DNA from: Streptantibioticus cattleyicolor NRRL 8057 = DSM 46488 | GTDB taxonomy: Bacteria > Actinomycetota > Actinomycetes > Streptomycetales > Streptomycetaceae | NCBI RefSeq assembly: GCF_000240165.1 | Contig: NC_017586.1 | Span: 1,736,001 to 1,800,000, forward strand | Direction: 5' to 3' | Length of the DNA stretch: 64,000 bases | Shown: positions 53,214 to 63,415 of the stretch, piece after piece | Layout of the letters: every line of letters begins with the position of its first letter | How positions within the stretch are numbered: the first letter of the stretch is position 1 | The notes under the pieces: generated by a model | Told to the model about the DNA's origin: nothing | The model's database searches: none | Seen by the model: only the letters and a program-made list of their open reading frames with translations | Program-made: the position numbers and the translations under genes

Positions 53214-53783
53214 ATGACTGACACGAACGACAACACTTCTTCTTCTTCCGCCGAGCAGTCCGCCCCCGGCGAGCAGGCTCCGACGATCGAGACTCTTCAG
53301 GCCGAGGTCGAGAAGTGGAAGAGCTTGAGCCGGAAGAACGAGGACAGGTTCAAGGCGACCAGCGCCGAGCTGGACCAGGTGCGCCAGGCGTCCATGACGG
53401 ACGCGGAGAAGGCTATCGAGGCGGCGCGGGCGGAGGCGCGCAATGCGACTCTCGCCGAGGTCGGAACTCGGCTCGCCGAGGCTGAGCTACGGGCCCATGC
53501 CGCGACTGCCGGTGTCGAACTTCCTCCCGCCGAGTTCCTGAACCTTTCCCGGCTCGTCGGCTCTGACGGTTCCGTGGACAGCGACGCACTGACAAAGCTC
53601 ATCGCGTCCCTCCCCAAGCGGAGCAACAAGCCCGTATACCGGCAGGATCTTGGGTTGGGGCGGCAGGGTGACCCGACCGCCGGCCAGCTCACCCGTGAAG
53701 AGGTTTCCCGCATGACCGGTCCGCAGATCATGGCTGCCCGCAAGGAGGGCAAGCTTGACGCTCTGATGACCGGCCAGTTCTAA
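53214..53783 (+). CDS. capsid scaffolding protein
   Basis: 189 residues. Coiled-coil-rich and acidic (L-Q-A-E-V-E-K-W-K-S-L-S-R-K-N-E-D-R-F-K), the usual composition of siphophage scaffolds, immediately between portal and capsid genes. The C-terminal R-M-T-G-P-Q-I-M-A-A-R-K-E-G-K-L-D fits the capsid-binding tail. Directs prohead assembly and is then lost. No TAG codons; TAA stop. Confidence 0.88.
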   Translation: MTDTNDNTSSSSAEQSAPGEQAPTIETLQAEVEKWKSLSRKNEDRFKATSAELDQVRQASMTDAEKAIEAARAEARNATLAEVGTRLAEAELRAHAATAGVELPPAEFLNLSRLVGSDGSVDSDALTKLIASLPKRSNKPVYRQDLGLGRQGDPTAGQLTREEVSRMTGPQIMAARKEGKLDALMTGQF

Positions 53784-53796
53784 TACGTGAGGTAAC

Positions 53797-54879
53797 ATGG
53801 CAGGCTTTATCACTCAGCCCGGAACCGGCTACCAGGCCAATTCCGGCAACGTTTTCATCCCCGAAATCTGGACCGCTGAACTCCTCCAGGATCTTGAGGA
53901 AGAGCTGGTTCTGGCTTCGGCTCGGTTCACCAACCGGCAGTAGGAGGGCGAGTTCCGCCGGGAAGGTGATGTCGTCCACATCCCGCACTTCGTCAATGAC
54001 CAGGTGCAGGACAAGGGGCTTGTCCCGGCGTACGGCACGATCGGTTCGCCCGACCACGCGTCCCTCCAGTACATCGATATGCGAGTCGCCAAGGGCTCAT
54101 CTTTCCATATCGAAGTGGACGCGCTCCACCAGCTCCAGACCAGGGTCGGTATCGACCTGATGAGCAACCTCATTGCTCAGCGGGCTCGCGCCATCGCCAT
54201 CAAGCTGGATGAGCTGGTCGCCAAGACCCTGCTCGCCGCAGTGAGCGGCAAGGATCTGAACGGCAATGCCGATGCGAATGCGGCGGTTTCCGGTCTGACT
54301 GCTCTCCATGGCCAGATTGACGAGATCACCGACGCGCCGACTGGCGACAACGTCACCCGGGTTGGGGGCAAGGAACGGCTGAGCGTCTATCACTACGTGG
54401 TGGCGATGCTGGAGAACCTGGATATCAAGTCGGCGCCGGCCGACCGGTTCCTGTTCATTTCCCCGCGCATGCGGTCACTGCTGCTGCGCGACCCGAACTT
54501 CATCCAGGCGCAGGTGTACGGCGGTTCGCCGGTCATCCCGAACGGCGCTTCGGCGATCGGCACCATTCTCGGTGTCCCGGTCACTGTGGCCAACGCGCTG
54601 GGTTCCCACACCCGGCCGAACAACCCGCTCATCAAGAAGGGCAACCAGGCGTTCCAGCCGGTTGACTTGTACATGGGTGCCACCGCGGCTACGTCGGTCG
54701 TTATTCCGTTCGCGCAGATGGAGGCGTACAAGCCGCAGCAGTCTTTCACCGACGCGATCAAGTCGCGCGTGATCTACGACGCGAAGGTCATCCGGCCGGA
54801 ACAGCTCGTCGTGGCGCGCAACGTCGAGGCCGCCATTACCGCGCACAACGGCGCCAGCACGACCCCGGCCACGACCTGA
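53797..54879 (+). CDS. major capsid protein with in-frame amber codon
   Basis: 361 codons from ATG at 53797 to TGA at 54877. TAG at codon 49 (53941-53943): F-T-N-R-Q[TAG]E-G-E-F-R-R-E-G-D-V-V. Many P22-coat-like actinophage capsids carry N-R-x-Y-E-G-E at this place, which argues for Tyr. The rest (A-V-A-S-type core, M-E-A-Y-K-P-Q-Q-S-F, A-A-I-T-A-H-N-G at the end) is intact. Being the most abundant virion protein, it would need very efficient decoding of the TAG. Confidence 0.92.
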
Positions 54880-55505
54880 TGTTCGTGACCGTAGACGATG
54901 TGGTCGCCCGCCTGGGGCGGCCCGTCGCCGACGACGCCGAGCGGGCGCGGATCCTGGCGTACATCGAGGACGCCACCGCGCTGGTGCTCGACTGGTGCCA
55001 GACCGACTTCCAGCAGCACCAGGCCGAGACGTTCGAGCTGCTGGTGGAGGGCGGGCAGGTGGACATCCCGCCCCGGTACCTGCCGGGGCTGTCGGTCGCC
55101 TCGGTCGCTCTCGACGGGCGCCCGCTCAGCGTCGACGAGTGGCGGGTGCTGGGGCGGACGCTGTACCTGCGCCGTGGTCCGGTCACGGGGCTGGTCACTC
55201 TCATCGCGTCGTGGGGGCGCCCGTCCGTTCCGCCGGTCATCCGGCAGGTGATCGCCTCCGAGGTGATCCGGTGGCTTGCGGTCTCTCCGGGGACCGTGCT
55301 GGAGAAGACCGGTGAGCTTGAGGTGCAGTACGCGCCGGCCGCGAATTTCGCGGGTCTCTCCCTGGCGGCCAAGGACTCCTTGAAGCGGTACCGGAAGCGC
55401 GCGACGACCATCGCCTTGCACCGGACCCGGACCGTGCGCCCTGGAGGTGAAGAAGTCACGTGGCCCTGTTCAACGACCACATAGCCGTCTGGCGGGCTCC
55501 CCTGA
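54879..55505 (+). CDS. head-tail connector (adaptor) protein
   Basis: Start ATG at 54879, overlapping the capsid stop. 201 codons reach TAG at 55482-55484; if TAG is decoded, the frame continues P-S-G-G-L-P and ends at TGA 55503-55505. This is the only annotated prophage gene whose standard-code stop is TAG with no clear homologous continuation, and a backup TGA follows at once. V-D-D-V-V-A-R-L-G-R-P and A-L-V-L-D-W-C fit gp6/gp15-type adaptors that bind the portal. Predicted cytoplasmic structural protein. Confidence 0.82.
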
Positions 55506-55786
55506 TCTCCGATCCGTACGGGCAGCACCGCGACTGGTCGAAGGCCGCGTTGGTGTGGTCCGGGCTGGGCGCGGCGCTGCCGTACCGGCGCACCTACCGG
55601 CCGGAGCCGACGCGTGAGACCAGCCGGAGCCGGATCACGGTCTACCTACCTGGGGCTGTCCCGTACGACGCTGCGGACCGGCTGCTGATCAACGGCTTGT
55701 GGTGGGTCTCCGACGGCGAGAGCTGGTCATGGAAGTTGGGTGCCCGGCGGTACACACAGATCGACGCGAAGCGGGTGAGTAAGTAA
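55460..55786 (+). CDS. head-tail stopper/closure protein
   Basis: 108 residues from GTG at 55460, overlapping the adaptor gene. Beta-rich: V-W-R-A-P-L-I-S-D-P-Y-G, Y-R-R-T-Y-R-P-E-P-T and W-W-V-S-D-G-E-S-W-S-W. Position and size fit the stopper ring that closes the filled head. TAA stop; no TAG codons. Confidence 0.75.
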   Translation: MALFNDHIAVWRAPLISDPYGQHRDWSKAALVWSGLGAALPYRRTYRPEPTRETSRSRITVYLPGAVPYDAADRLLINGLWWVSDGESWSWKLGARRYTQIDAKRVSK

Positions 55787-56169
55787 TGGCGAGGCGGAAG
55801 CGGTACACCAAGTCCGCGCGGGACGGAATCCTCTTCGAAACGGATCTCGGGTTCCTGCTCTACGAGATCCAGCACAGCTCACCGTGGAAGGAGATGGCGG
55901 CCTTCAAGGCAGGCATGCTGGCCGGGAAGATCATCAAGACGGCGCCTCGCGGCCCTCACCAGGTCACCGACGCATACTCGATCAAGCAGAACATCCACGC
56001 CAACGTGAAGAAGACAAGCGCCGGTTGGGTCGGGTACGTCACCATCGAGGAGAACCCGCAGGCGCGGCACGCGATGCTCCAGGAGAAGGGCTGGACGGAC
56101 CGCGCCGGCCACCGGCACGCCGGGCGCTTCTACATCAAGGCAGTCCTCGACGCGGAGCGTGCGGAGTGA
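55786..56169 (+). CDS. HK97 gp10-like tail/neck protein
   Basis: 127 residues from ATG at 55786, overlapping the previous stop. Charged N-terminus (R-R-K-R-Y-T-K-S-A-R) and A-P-R-G-P-H-Q-V-T-D-A-Y-S, then H-A-M-L-Q-E-K-G-W-T-D-R-A-G-H-R-H-A-G-R, the common pattern of gp10-like proteins. Acts between head and tail. TGA stop. Confidence 0.75.
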   Translation: MARRKRYTKSARDGILFETDLGFLLYEIQHSSPWKEMAAFKAGMLAGKIIKTAPRGPHQVTDAYSIKQNIHANVKKTSAGWVGYVTIEENPQARHAMLQEKGWTDRAGHRHAGRFYIKAVLDAERAE

Positions 56170-56552
56170 GAGTTGACCCGGTGCCTCTCGTGGTCGAGTA
56201 CCTGAAGAGCTGCCCGGGAATCCCGGCCGGCGCCCCCACAGGGACGCTGGTGGGCCGGGAAGTCGGCACCACGAGCCTGTACGTCCTCCACAGCGGTGGT
56301 CACCGCCTGGTACGCGACCGGATGGACCGCGCTGACATCTGGTAGGACGCCTACCACCAGGACCGGGCCTCGGCCGCGGACCTGGCCTACCTCACCCGCG
56401 AACTCCTGCTGGAGGACCTGCCGGGCAAGGTACTCAAAGGCGTCCAGGTACTCGACGTGCTGGAACTGAACTCCCCCAAGTACCTGCCTGACTCCGCGTC
56501 CGTTGAGGACGTTTACGGCGGCGAAGTCGCCATTTTCTATGTTGAGACCTGA
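56166..56552 (+). CDS. tail terminator protein with in-frame amber codon
   Basis: 129 codons from GTG at 56166 to TGA at 56550. TAG at codon 60 (56343-56345): A-D-I-W[TAG]D-A-Y-H-Q-D. After the TAG the frame continues with L-A-Y-L-T-R-E-L-L-L-E-D-L-P-G and Y-G-G-E-V-A-I-F-Y-V-E-T, typical of the C-terminal half of tail terminators. The ring stops tail-tube growth and joins the tail to the head. Neither half alone has the expected length. Confidence 0.85.
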
Positions 56553-56570
56553 GACCCCGAGGATTTATTC

Positions 56571-57203
56571 ATGGCTAATGATTCCGGAAAGATCCGGTTC
56601 GCGCCGAACGGCGCTCTCTATGTTGCTCCGGCTCCCGATGGCACCCCGAACGGTACGGTACTGCCGACCACGGTCGGCGACGGCGGTACGACCGGCCCGG
56701 CCGGATAGAAGGCACTCGGTTAGGTCACCGAGTCCGGCGTGACCATCACGCCGCAGGTGCAGACCGATCCGGTAAACGTCTGGCAGTCCGCCGTACCGGT
56801 TCTCTACAACGTCAAGGCGGCTTCCTTCTCGATCAAGGCCACGCTGACCGAAGTTTCGAAGATCACCACTGAGTTGTTTTTCGGGGCTTCCTGGGTGAAG
56901 CAGGGCGCAGGTGTGTGGAAGCTGAACTTGGCGAGTGTTCCGACGCTCACTCAGATCAGCCTGGTCGTGGACTGGGGCGATGCTGCCAAGCATTTCCGAT
57001 GCGTGATTCCGCGCGCGATGATTTCCGACCGAGGGGCGATCACCCTTCAGCGCACCACGGCGCAGGAGTTCGAGCTGACCTTTGAAGCGCTTGACTTCAA
57101 CGGCACGTTGGGCTTCGTTCTGACCGATGACGCCAACGTGGACGACGGCACTCCGTCCGGCTCTGGCTCGGGCTCTGGCGGCACCACGCCGCCGACCACC
57201 TGA
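56571..57203 (+). CDS. major tail (tube) protein with two in-frame amber codons
   Basis: 211 codons from ATG at 56571 to TGA at 57201. TAG at 56706-56708 and 56721-56723, five codons apart: G-P-A-G[TAG]K-A-L-G[TAG]V-T-E-S-G-V-T-I. Tail tube proteins often have G-Y-V-S-E-D-G-V at this site, so both fit Tyr. Then V-W-Q-S-A-V-P-V and a Ser/Gly/Thr-rich C-terminus. Polymerises into the tail tube. Standard-code translation would yield only a 45-residue fragment. Confidence 0.9.
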
Positions 57204-57251
57204 GCAGCCTCACTTCCCCCCCCCTGTCCCATCCTCTTCATGGAGTTTTGC

Positions 57252-57500
57252 ATGTCCGCTAAGACCGCTTCCGTTGAGGCCGAGGCCACCGGCACGCCCA
57301 CCGTGATTGAGCACGGAGGCCGTGAATACACGATTCCCGCTCCCAAGGACGTTCCCCTTGAGGTCGTCTGGGCTCAGGACGACACCGATATCGTCCGCCT
57401 GGTGCTCGGCGAGGACCAGTGGTCCCGGTACCTGGCGACCCGACCGACGCTCGGCGATTTCCAGGCCCTCGCGGAGAAGATCAACACCGTGGGAAACTGA
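57252..57500 (+). CDS. tail assembly chaperone, short form (gpG-like)
   Basis: 82 residues from ATG at 57252 (an in-frame ATG at 57240 is less likely). Acidic alpha-helical protein with P-K-D-V-P-L-E-V-V-W-A and Q-A-L-A-E-K-I-N-T-V-G-N ending at TGA 57498. Located just before the tape measure gene, where siphophages encode G and G-T chaperones. The stop follows directly after a slippery heptamer. Confidence 0.85.
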   Translation: MSAKTASVEAEATGTPTVIEHGGREYTIPAPKDVPLEVVWAQDDTDIVRLVLGEDQWSRYLATRPTLGDFQALAEKINTVGN

Positions 57501-57895
57501 CCCCTGCCGTCCATGCCCTACGCGAGCACCCCGAGGAACTTGAAGCGGATCTGATCGAGTTCTTCGGGGTCGATCTCATCGACCTGTGGCACGGACGGCT
57601 TTCCCTCCGGAGGATCAGCGTCCTCGTGAACGCACTGTGCCGCCGGCCGGGCCGGTCGGCGCTCGCTGCCGTGATGGATCCGGCTGCCGAGTGGAGCACA
57701 TCTGATTACCTGCTGGCCCGTGTCTCCGATGCCCTGGAACTGAACACCTATCTTTACCTCAAGGTGCATTCGGAGGACGGCAGCAATCTGACAGCGCCGG
57801 AGCCGATTCCGCGGCCGGGCGAGGAGAAACCGACGGAGGAGTTCGAGTACGCCTCCGGGGAGGAGGTGGCGCACTTCCTCACGCACATGCTGTAA
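57252..57895 (+). CDS. tail assembly chaperone, frameshifted long form (gpG-T-like)
   Basis: Made by -1 frameshifting at GGGAAAC (57491-57497). After the shift the frame reads L-T-P-A-V-H-A-L-R-E-H-P-E-E-L and continues to TAA at 57893-57895. The T part has Y-L-L-A-R-V-S-D-A-L-E-L-N-T-Y and an acidic tail ending F-L-T-H-M-L. Long and short forms together chaperone the tape measure protein. The second frame has no good separate start, which supports frameshifting. Confidence 0.82.
57491..57497 (+). other. -1 ribosomal frameshift site GGGAAAC
   Basis: Canonical X-XXY-YYZ heptamer, read in zero frame as GTG-GGA-AAC followed at once by TGA. It is positioned exactly where the chaperone short form ends and the -1 frame opens. 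Confidence 0.85.
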
Positions 57896-57904
57896 GGAGG
57901 CATT

Positions 57905-60900
57905 ATGGCCGTGACTGGTGGCATCCGGATCGGGAATGCGTTCATCGAGATCACACCGCAGATGGACGATGCGACCCTCACTCGGCAGCTCGCCGAGGTT
58001 GAGAAGCAGATCAAGGCGTTCTACACCCGTGCTTCCGATGTCACCAAGGCGTACTCACGGCTTCAGACTCAGCTCGAAGCGGTGGTCACCGCCCGGTAGG
58101 GCGAGGAGCTGAAGGGGCGCCTGGCCCTCACCGCCGACTCCATCAAGGCCCGGAAGTCGCTGGCTGCCTCCGAGTCTGCCGTCATGCTCCAGGCGCTCAG
58201 GCAGGTCTCCGCTGCTGCGGAGAAGGCTGAGGCGGCGAAGACGGCGGCGGCCGACAAGGCAACGCGCCAGCGCGAGCGCATCGCGCTCAACGCGCGGGAC
58301 CTGGAGGTGCGCTACGGGCGCCAGGTCGCCGACGCCTACCTCGCCCGGCTGGACCAGATGCGCGCGGCCGGCGAGAAGCTGACGCTCACCCGGATCAACG
58401 AGACGAAGCGTTGGGCGGAGCTGGAGGTTGCCGAGTACCGCCGTACAGTCGCGGAGGCCCGCACCGCGGCGGCCGAGAAGGCGAAGGCGGCTCGTGCGGC
58501 TCAGGCGGAGTACCGGGCCATGGCTGCCCAGGTGCAGGAGACCACCCTGCGGCGGATGGAACTGGAGCGTACCGCTACTGTGCGCGCGCTCCAGGGTGAG
58601 CGGGACCGGCAGACAGCCATCCAGCGAACCATGGCCGAGGAGCTGAGCCGTACCCGGGGCACTCTGGCGATGCTGTCGACGGCCAGCACCACGGCGGCGT
58701 CCCGGTGGAAGACGGCCGGTGAGTCCATCACGAAGTACGGCACCACCGCCACCGAGCTGGGCCACACCCTCATGACCAGTGTGGTGGCTCCGCTGGCTGC
58801 TGCGGGCGCCGGCCTGACCGACTGGGGCCTGAAAGCGGCTGATGTCTTCCAGAACACACAGACCTCGCTGCGGAACATGGGCATGGCGCTGAGGGACGCC
58901 GACGCCCTGATGAACAACCTCACCCGGTACGGTCTGCAAACCCCGTACGCGGTGGGCGACATGCTGACGTACGGCACGCGGATCGCCCGTGCGGCCGGCG
59001 CGCACAACAGTGACTTCAACTCCGCGGATCCGCGCAGGCAGGCCCGGGGTTCCACTGCTGTGTCCACGGAGGCACAGCACATCGTGCAGATGATCGGTGA
59101 CCTCGCGGCACGCGGTGGTATCACCGACTCGGCGATGGTCCAGCGCGGTTACTACGCCATCGAAAAGCTGATGGACGCCGACCGCGTTTCGCTTCGGGAC
59201 ACCAAGCAGCTTGAGTACGCCATCAACATGCCGGTTCAGGATCTCGCCCAGCTTCTCGGTTTCAGGGATTCCCAGTACACCCAACGGCAGGTCGACGGTT
59301 TCAAAAAGGTCAACCCGGGATTCCACGCCAAGGCCGGGGACATCTATCCCGCCTCCGCCATGATGATGGAGGTCATGGCCAACGCCAAGGACACCGGCGG
59401 CGTGCGGGGCCAGGACCTCGTGGGAAACCTCTTGGAGTTCTGGGAAGGCAAGAAGGCGCTCCCCGGCGGGAAGCCGGACAAGACGATCCGGGGCGCCGCC
59501 GAACGGCTGGGCACCGCGACATTCAGCAGCCGCATTTCCAACATGAAGGAGACGTGGCAGCAGCAACTTCGCGCGATGTTCCAGACCTAGGACCCGAAGA
59601 CCGGGCAGCTTCGGTACACGGGGCTGGGCCAGGCCATCATGGGCCGCCAGGTCCGGGACCGGAAGACCGGCCAGACCACCTGGCAAGGCGGCTTGCTCAA
59701 CCAGGTCAACGGCATCGCCTCGGACCTCATGGGCAAGGGCGGCAAGGGTGCCGTCCCTCAGCTCATGGCCGGGTTTGTCGAGGGAATGACGACCCTCGTC
59801 GGCTGGCTGAAGAAGGTGGCCAGTTTCCTGAACGGCCATCCGCAGTTGGTGTCCGGCCTGAAGGAGGCGGCGAAGCTCGTCGGGGTCATCGCTCCGTTGA
59901 CGATTGCTTTCGGCACCACGGCGAAGATATTCGGCAAGCTGATCAAGCTCAGCACGCCGCTTGTCTCGACGCTCGTCGGCGGCGGAAAGATCATCGGTCA
60001 ATTCATGGCCGGCGGCTTGTCCATGCTGAACGGCACCGGATTCCGGAACGGCTACGTGTCGCAGCGCGGCCTGTTCAACGGCGGGGACACCCGCAGTGTT
60101 GCCCGCCGGGCCGTCGATAAGGTCACGGGGAACAATTCCCAGGAAGAGCGCCTGCGCATCAACATCGCTCAGTACAAAGAGCAGATGGAGAAGGCAAAGG
60201 CCGAAGCCCAGGAACTCCGCGACAAGATCCGGGAGCTGAACCGCCAAGACCTGAACCACCTCGCCCGACAGGCCGCAGGCAGTGACAGCAGTGTGCAGGC
60301 AGCCGCCCGCCGGGCCGCTGAGGCGACGGAGGCCGCGAAGGTCGCGGTAGGCAACCTCGACCGGGCCAAGCTCGCCGGACTGCGAGGCCAGTTCACCTCC
60401 AGCGCCACGACAACGGGCGAGCTGGACACCGCAGTGAAGGCAGCGACCAACCGGGTCAACAAGCTCAACGGTCGCAGTCTGGACTCCCTGAAGGGGCAGT
60501 TCTCGCACGTCAAGAACGAGACGGACGAGACGATCAAGAAGGCGTCCAGCCTGACCGGTCGCGTCTCCTCGCTCAACGAGCGCAAGCTGAGTGCTGTCAC
60601 GGACCAGGTGCAGCACCTCGGCCGCGCCCTGGCCGACGCCGGGGTCAAGGCAGAGGCTCTGAACCTGGCCCTCGACCACATCGGGAAGAAGGCGCCGGGC
60701 AAGGGCGACGGACCTGCGGTGCACAAGCCCAACAAGTACGCCACGGGCGGTGTCGTCCCCGGCTAGGCGCCGGGCGTGGACATCGTGCCGGCGATCCTCT
60801 CCCCCGGTGAGGCGATCCTGCGCCCGGAGGTCGCTCGCACACTCGGCCATGAACGAATCAATGCGTGGAACACGCTCGCCGTGCGGGGCCAGCTCCGCCG

Positions 60901-63397
60901 GTTCGCCGGCGGCGGCATCGTCGAGCGCCTGGGCCTGGGCAAGCTCATCGACCTGTCGAAGAGCTTCGCCGTCGGCGGGGATGCGCTGGCGGCCCTGGCC
61001 ACCATGAGCATGGACAGCTCCTCCCGGGCACTGGGCGGCACCACGCAGGACGGTGTTCTGGCGACCGGTACGGGCGCTGCGCGCACGGTCGGCGCCAACG
61101 TCGCCGAGCAGTTCAGCGGCATCTGGCACTTCCTGTCCCGGGACTCGTGGACGTTCCTGCGCCGGATACCCACTGCGGTGGGTCAGGCGGTCGGCATCGT
61201 CGGCGGCGCCCTGGGCCCGCAGGCAGGCCACTACCTGTGGGACGACGTGTGGAAGGGGCAGGGGAACATCTTCCAGCGCGGCGGGAAGTTCCTCGGGGAC
61301 CTGTTCTCCCCGTCGAACCTGCTCCACATGGTGGAGGAGGTGTTCAAGGGGCTGTGGGACTCCGCCAAGGGCATCTGGGCTGTCGGCAGGGGCTTGGTCA
61401 CTGACCCGCTGGGGACCATCCGGGATGCCGCCAATGGTGTCTGGGACCTGGCCAAGTCGCAGTACACCGGCCTGGTGGACATGGTGAAGGCAACCAAGCA
61501 GATCTTCACCAGCCCGATGGACTACGCGAGCCGTGTGGTCCACGAGGTGACCTCCACGGCAAAGGACGCGCTGCCCAACACCAAGGGACTGTGGGACTTC
61601 GGCAGCGGGGACCAGCTCGACGCCACGCAGCCGGACATGTCCAACGCGCTGGGGAGCATGTTCAGCCTGCCGGGGGTCGGCGACGCCGTGACCCGATGGG
61701 CGCCACTGGCCCGTGCTGCTCTGATGCAGCTCGGTCTGTCCGAGACGTAGGTACCGCTCGTCCTGCACCGCATCCAGGTCGAGTCCGGCGGCAACCCGAA
61801 CGCCATCAATTTGTGGGACAGCAACGCCCTGGCCGGCATGCCGAGTCAGGGGCTCATGCAGACGATCCCGCCCACGTTCGACGCCTACGCCGGTCCGTAC
61901 CGCAGTCTCGGGATCACCAACCCTCTGGCCAGCATCTATGCCGGTCTCAACTACGCGATCCACCGCTAGGGCGCCGGCTGGGTGCAGGCCCTCGCCGGCA
62001 CCGCCGGGTACGCCTCAGGCACCTCGGGGGCACGGCCCGGCTGGGCCTGGGTCGGCGAGGAAGGCCCCGAACTCGTCCGGTTCGGCGGCGGGGAGACGGT
62101 GCTGAACCACCGGGACTCGATGCGGGCCGCAACCCGTGGCCTGCCCGGGTACGCCTCGGGCACGAAGTCGGGCGTGGCCGTCGACGCGGAGAAGGGCGCG
62201 TCCTCGCTGAGTGCTGCGGTGAAGCGGCTCTACGAGATCATCACCAAGGCGTTCACGTCCGGGCGGATCGGCCAGGGCACGGAGAATTCGCTGAACCGCT
62301 GGCTCGACGGTGAGAACAAGGCACTGTCGAACCTGGTGAAGCAGCGGACCGACCTGGCGGGGAAGCTGAAAGCGGCTCAGGCCGCGTTGAAGAAGGTCAA
62401 GGACGACGAGGCGAAAATGGCCTCGGGGATCTCCGACAAGGCATCGTCCCTGCGCGACCTGTCATCGGTTTTCAATTCCGATGGCGTGTCGGTGACTGCT
62501 GGTCTGTCCGGGCTCCACGAGCGCCTGGCCGCCATCAAGAAGTTCCAGGCCAACCTGAACACCTTGGTGAAGCGGGGTTTCTCGTCGGCAATCATCGAGA
62601 ACATCGCGGAGGCCGGTCCGGAACAGGGCGGGGCCATGGCTCAGGAACTCCTGAACGCCACCGGCGCCCAGATCAAGGACTACAACAAGACGTACGCAGC
62701 CATCGGCACGGCGTCCGATTCCCTCGGGAACTCGGTAGCCAAGTCCTACTACGCCACTGGCGAGAAGGCTGCTCAGCGTCTTGTCGATGGTCTGATGTCC
62801 AAGGACAAGGTATTGGTCAAGAAGATCGAGTCCCTTGCGGATTCGATCGTCCGGACGCTGAAGAGGACGCTGAATTTCGGCTCCACCACACCGGTGACCT
62901 CCGGTCTGGGTGCTCTGCTCACCTGGCTCACCGGCGAGTCGCAGAGCGTCGGGCGCAAGCCCAAGCCGAAGCCCAAGCCCAAGCCCAAGCCGACGCCGCA
63001 GGTCAAGCGCACGGTCACGACCACGACGGGATACGACTCCAAGGGGCGGTCCGTCACCACGGTGACGACGACCATCACGGATCCGTGGGCCGGTACGACC
63101 ACCACCATCACGGAGCGGACCGTCGACGGGCGGACGACCACCACCCGATCCGTCCGCAGGACGACCAAGGGCTACGCCACCGGCACTCTTTCCGCCTCGC
63201 CGGGTATGGCGCTGGTCGGTGAACGCGGCCCGGAACTCGTGGACTTCCGCGGAGGCGAGCGCGTCTACACCGCACGGCAGACGGCCGACCTGATGGGGCC
63301 TCGCTACGAGATCCACATTCATGAAGCGAAGGCGGAGAACACCACGCAGGCCGTTCTCCGCGCGCTGAAGTACGCGGAGGTGATGTCAGGAATGTAA
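57905..63397 (+). CDS. tape measure protein with five in-frame amber codons
   Basis: 1831 codons from ATG at 57905 to TAA at 63395. TAGs at 58097, 59588, 60764, 61748 and 61967. Contexts: V-V-T-A-R[TAG]G-E-E, M-F-Q-T[TAG]D-P-K-T, V-V-P-G[TAG]A-P-G-V-D, L-S-E-T[TAG]V-P-L-V, A-I-H-R[TAG]G-A-G-W. The third and fifth match G-Y-A-P-G and H-R-Y-G patterns of relatives. Parts: coiled-coil N-terminus, hydrophobic middle, an SLT-type lytic transglycosylase domain ([17 protein letters not shown]), and a Lys-Pro repeat linker near 62,955-62,995. Sets tail length and probably opens the cell wall. Confidence 0.93.
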
Positions 63398-63415
63398 AAG
63401 CGAAAGGAGTGCTCC

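Noticed and set aside
58055-61963. 1302-residue open frame on the minus strand opposite the tape measure gene
   Set aside because: Antisense of a high-GC coding frame; no domain or start signal, and the plus strand has the real protein with family motifs.
36616-61969. In-frame TAGs as ordinary nonsense mutations of a decayed prophage
   Set aside because: All nonsense codons are TAG, no TGA or TAA and almost no frameshifts are found, genes keep coupled starts, and a CTA tRNA is present.
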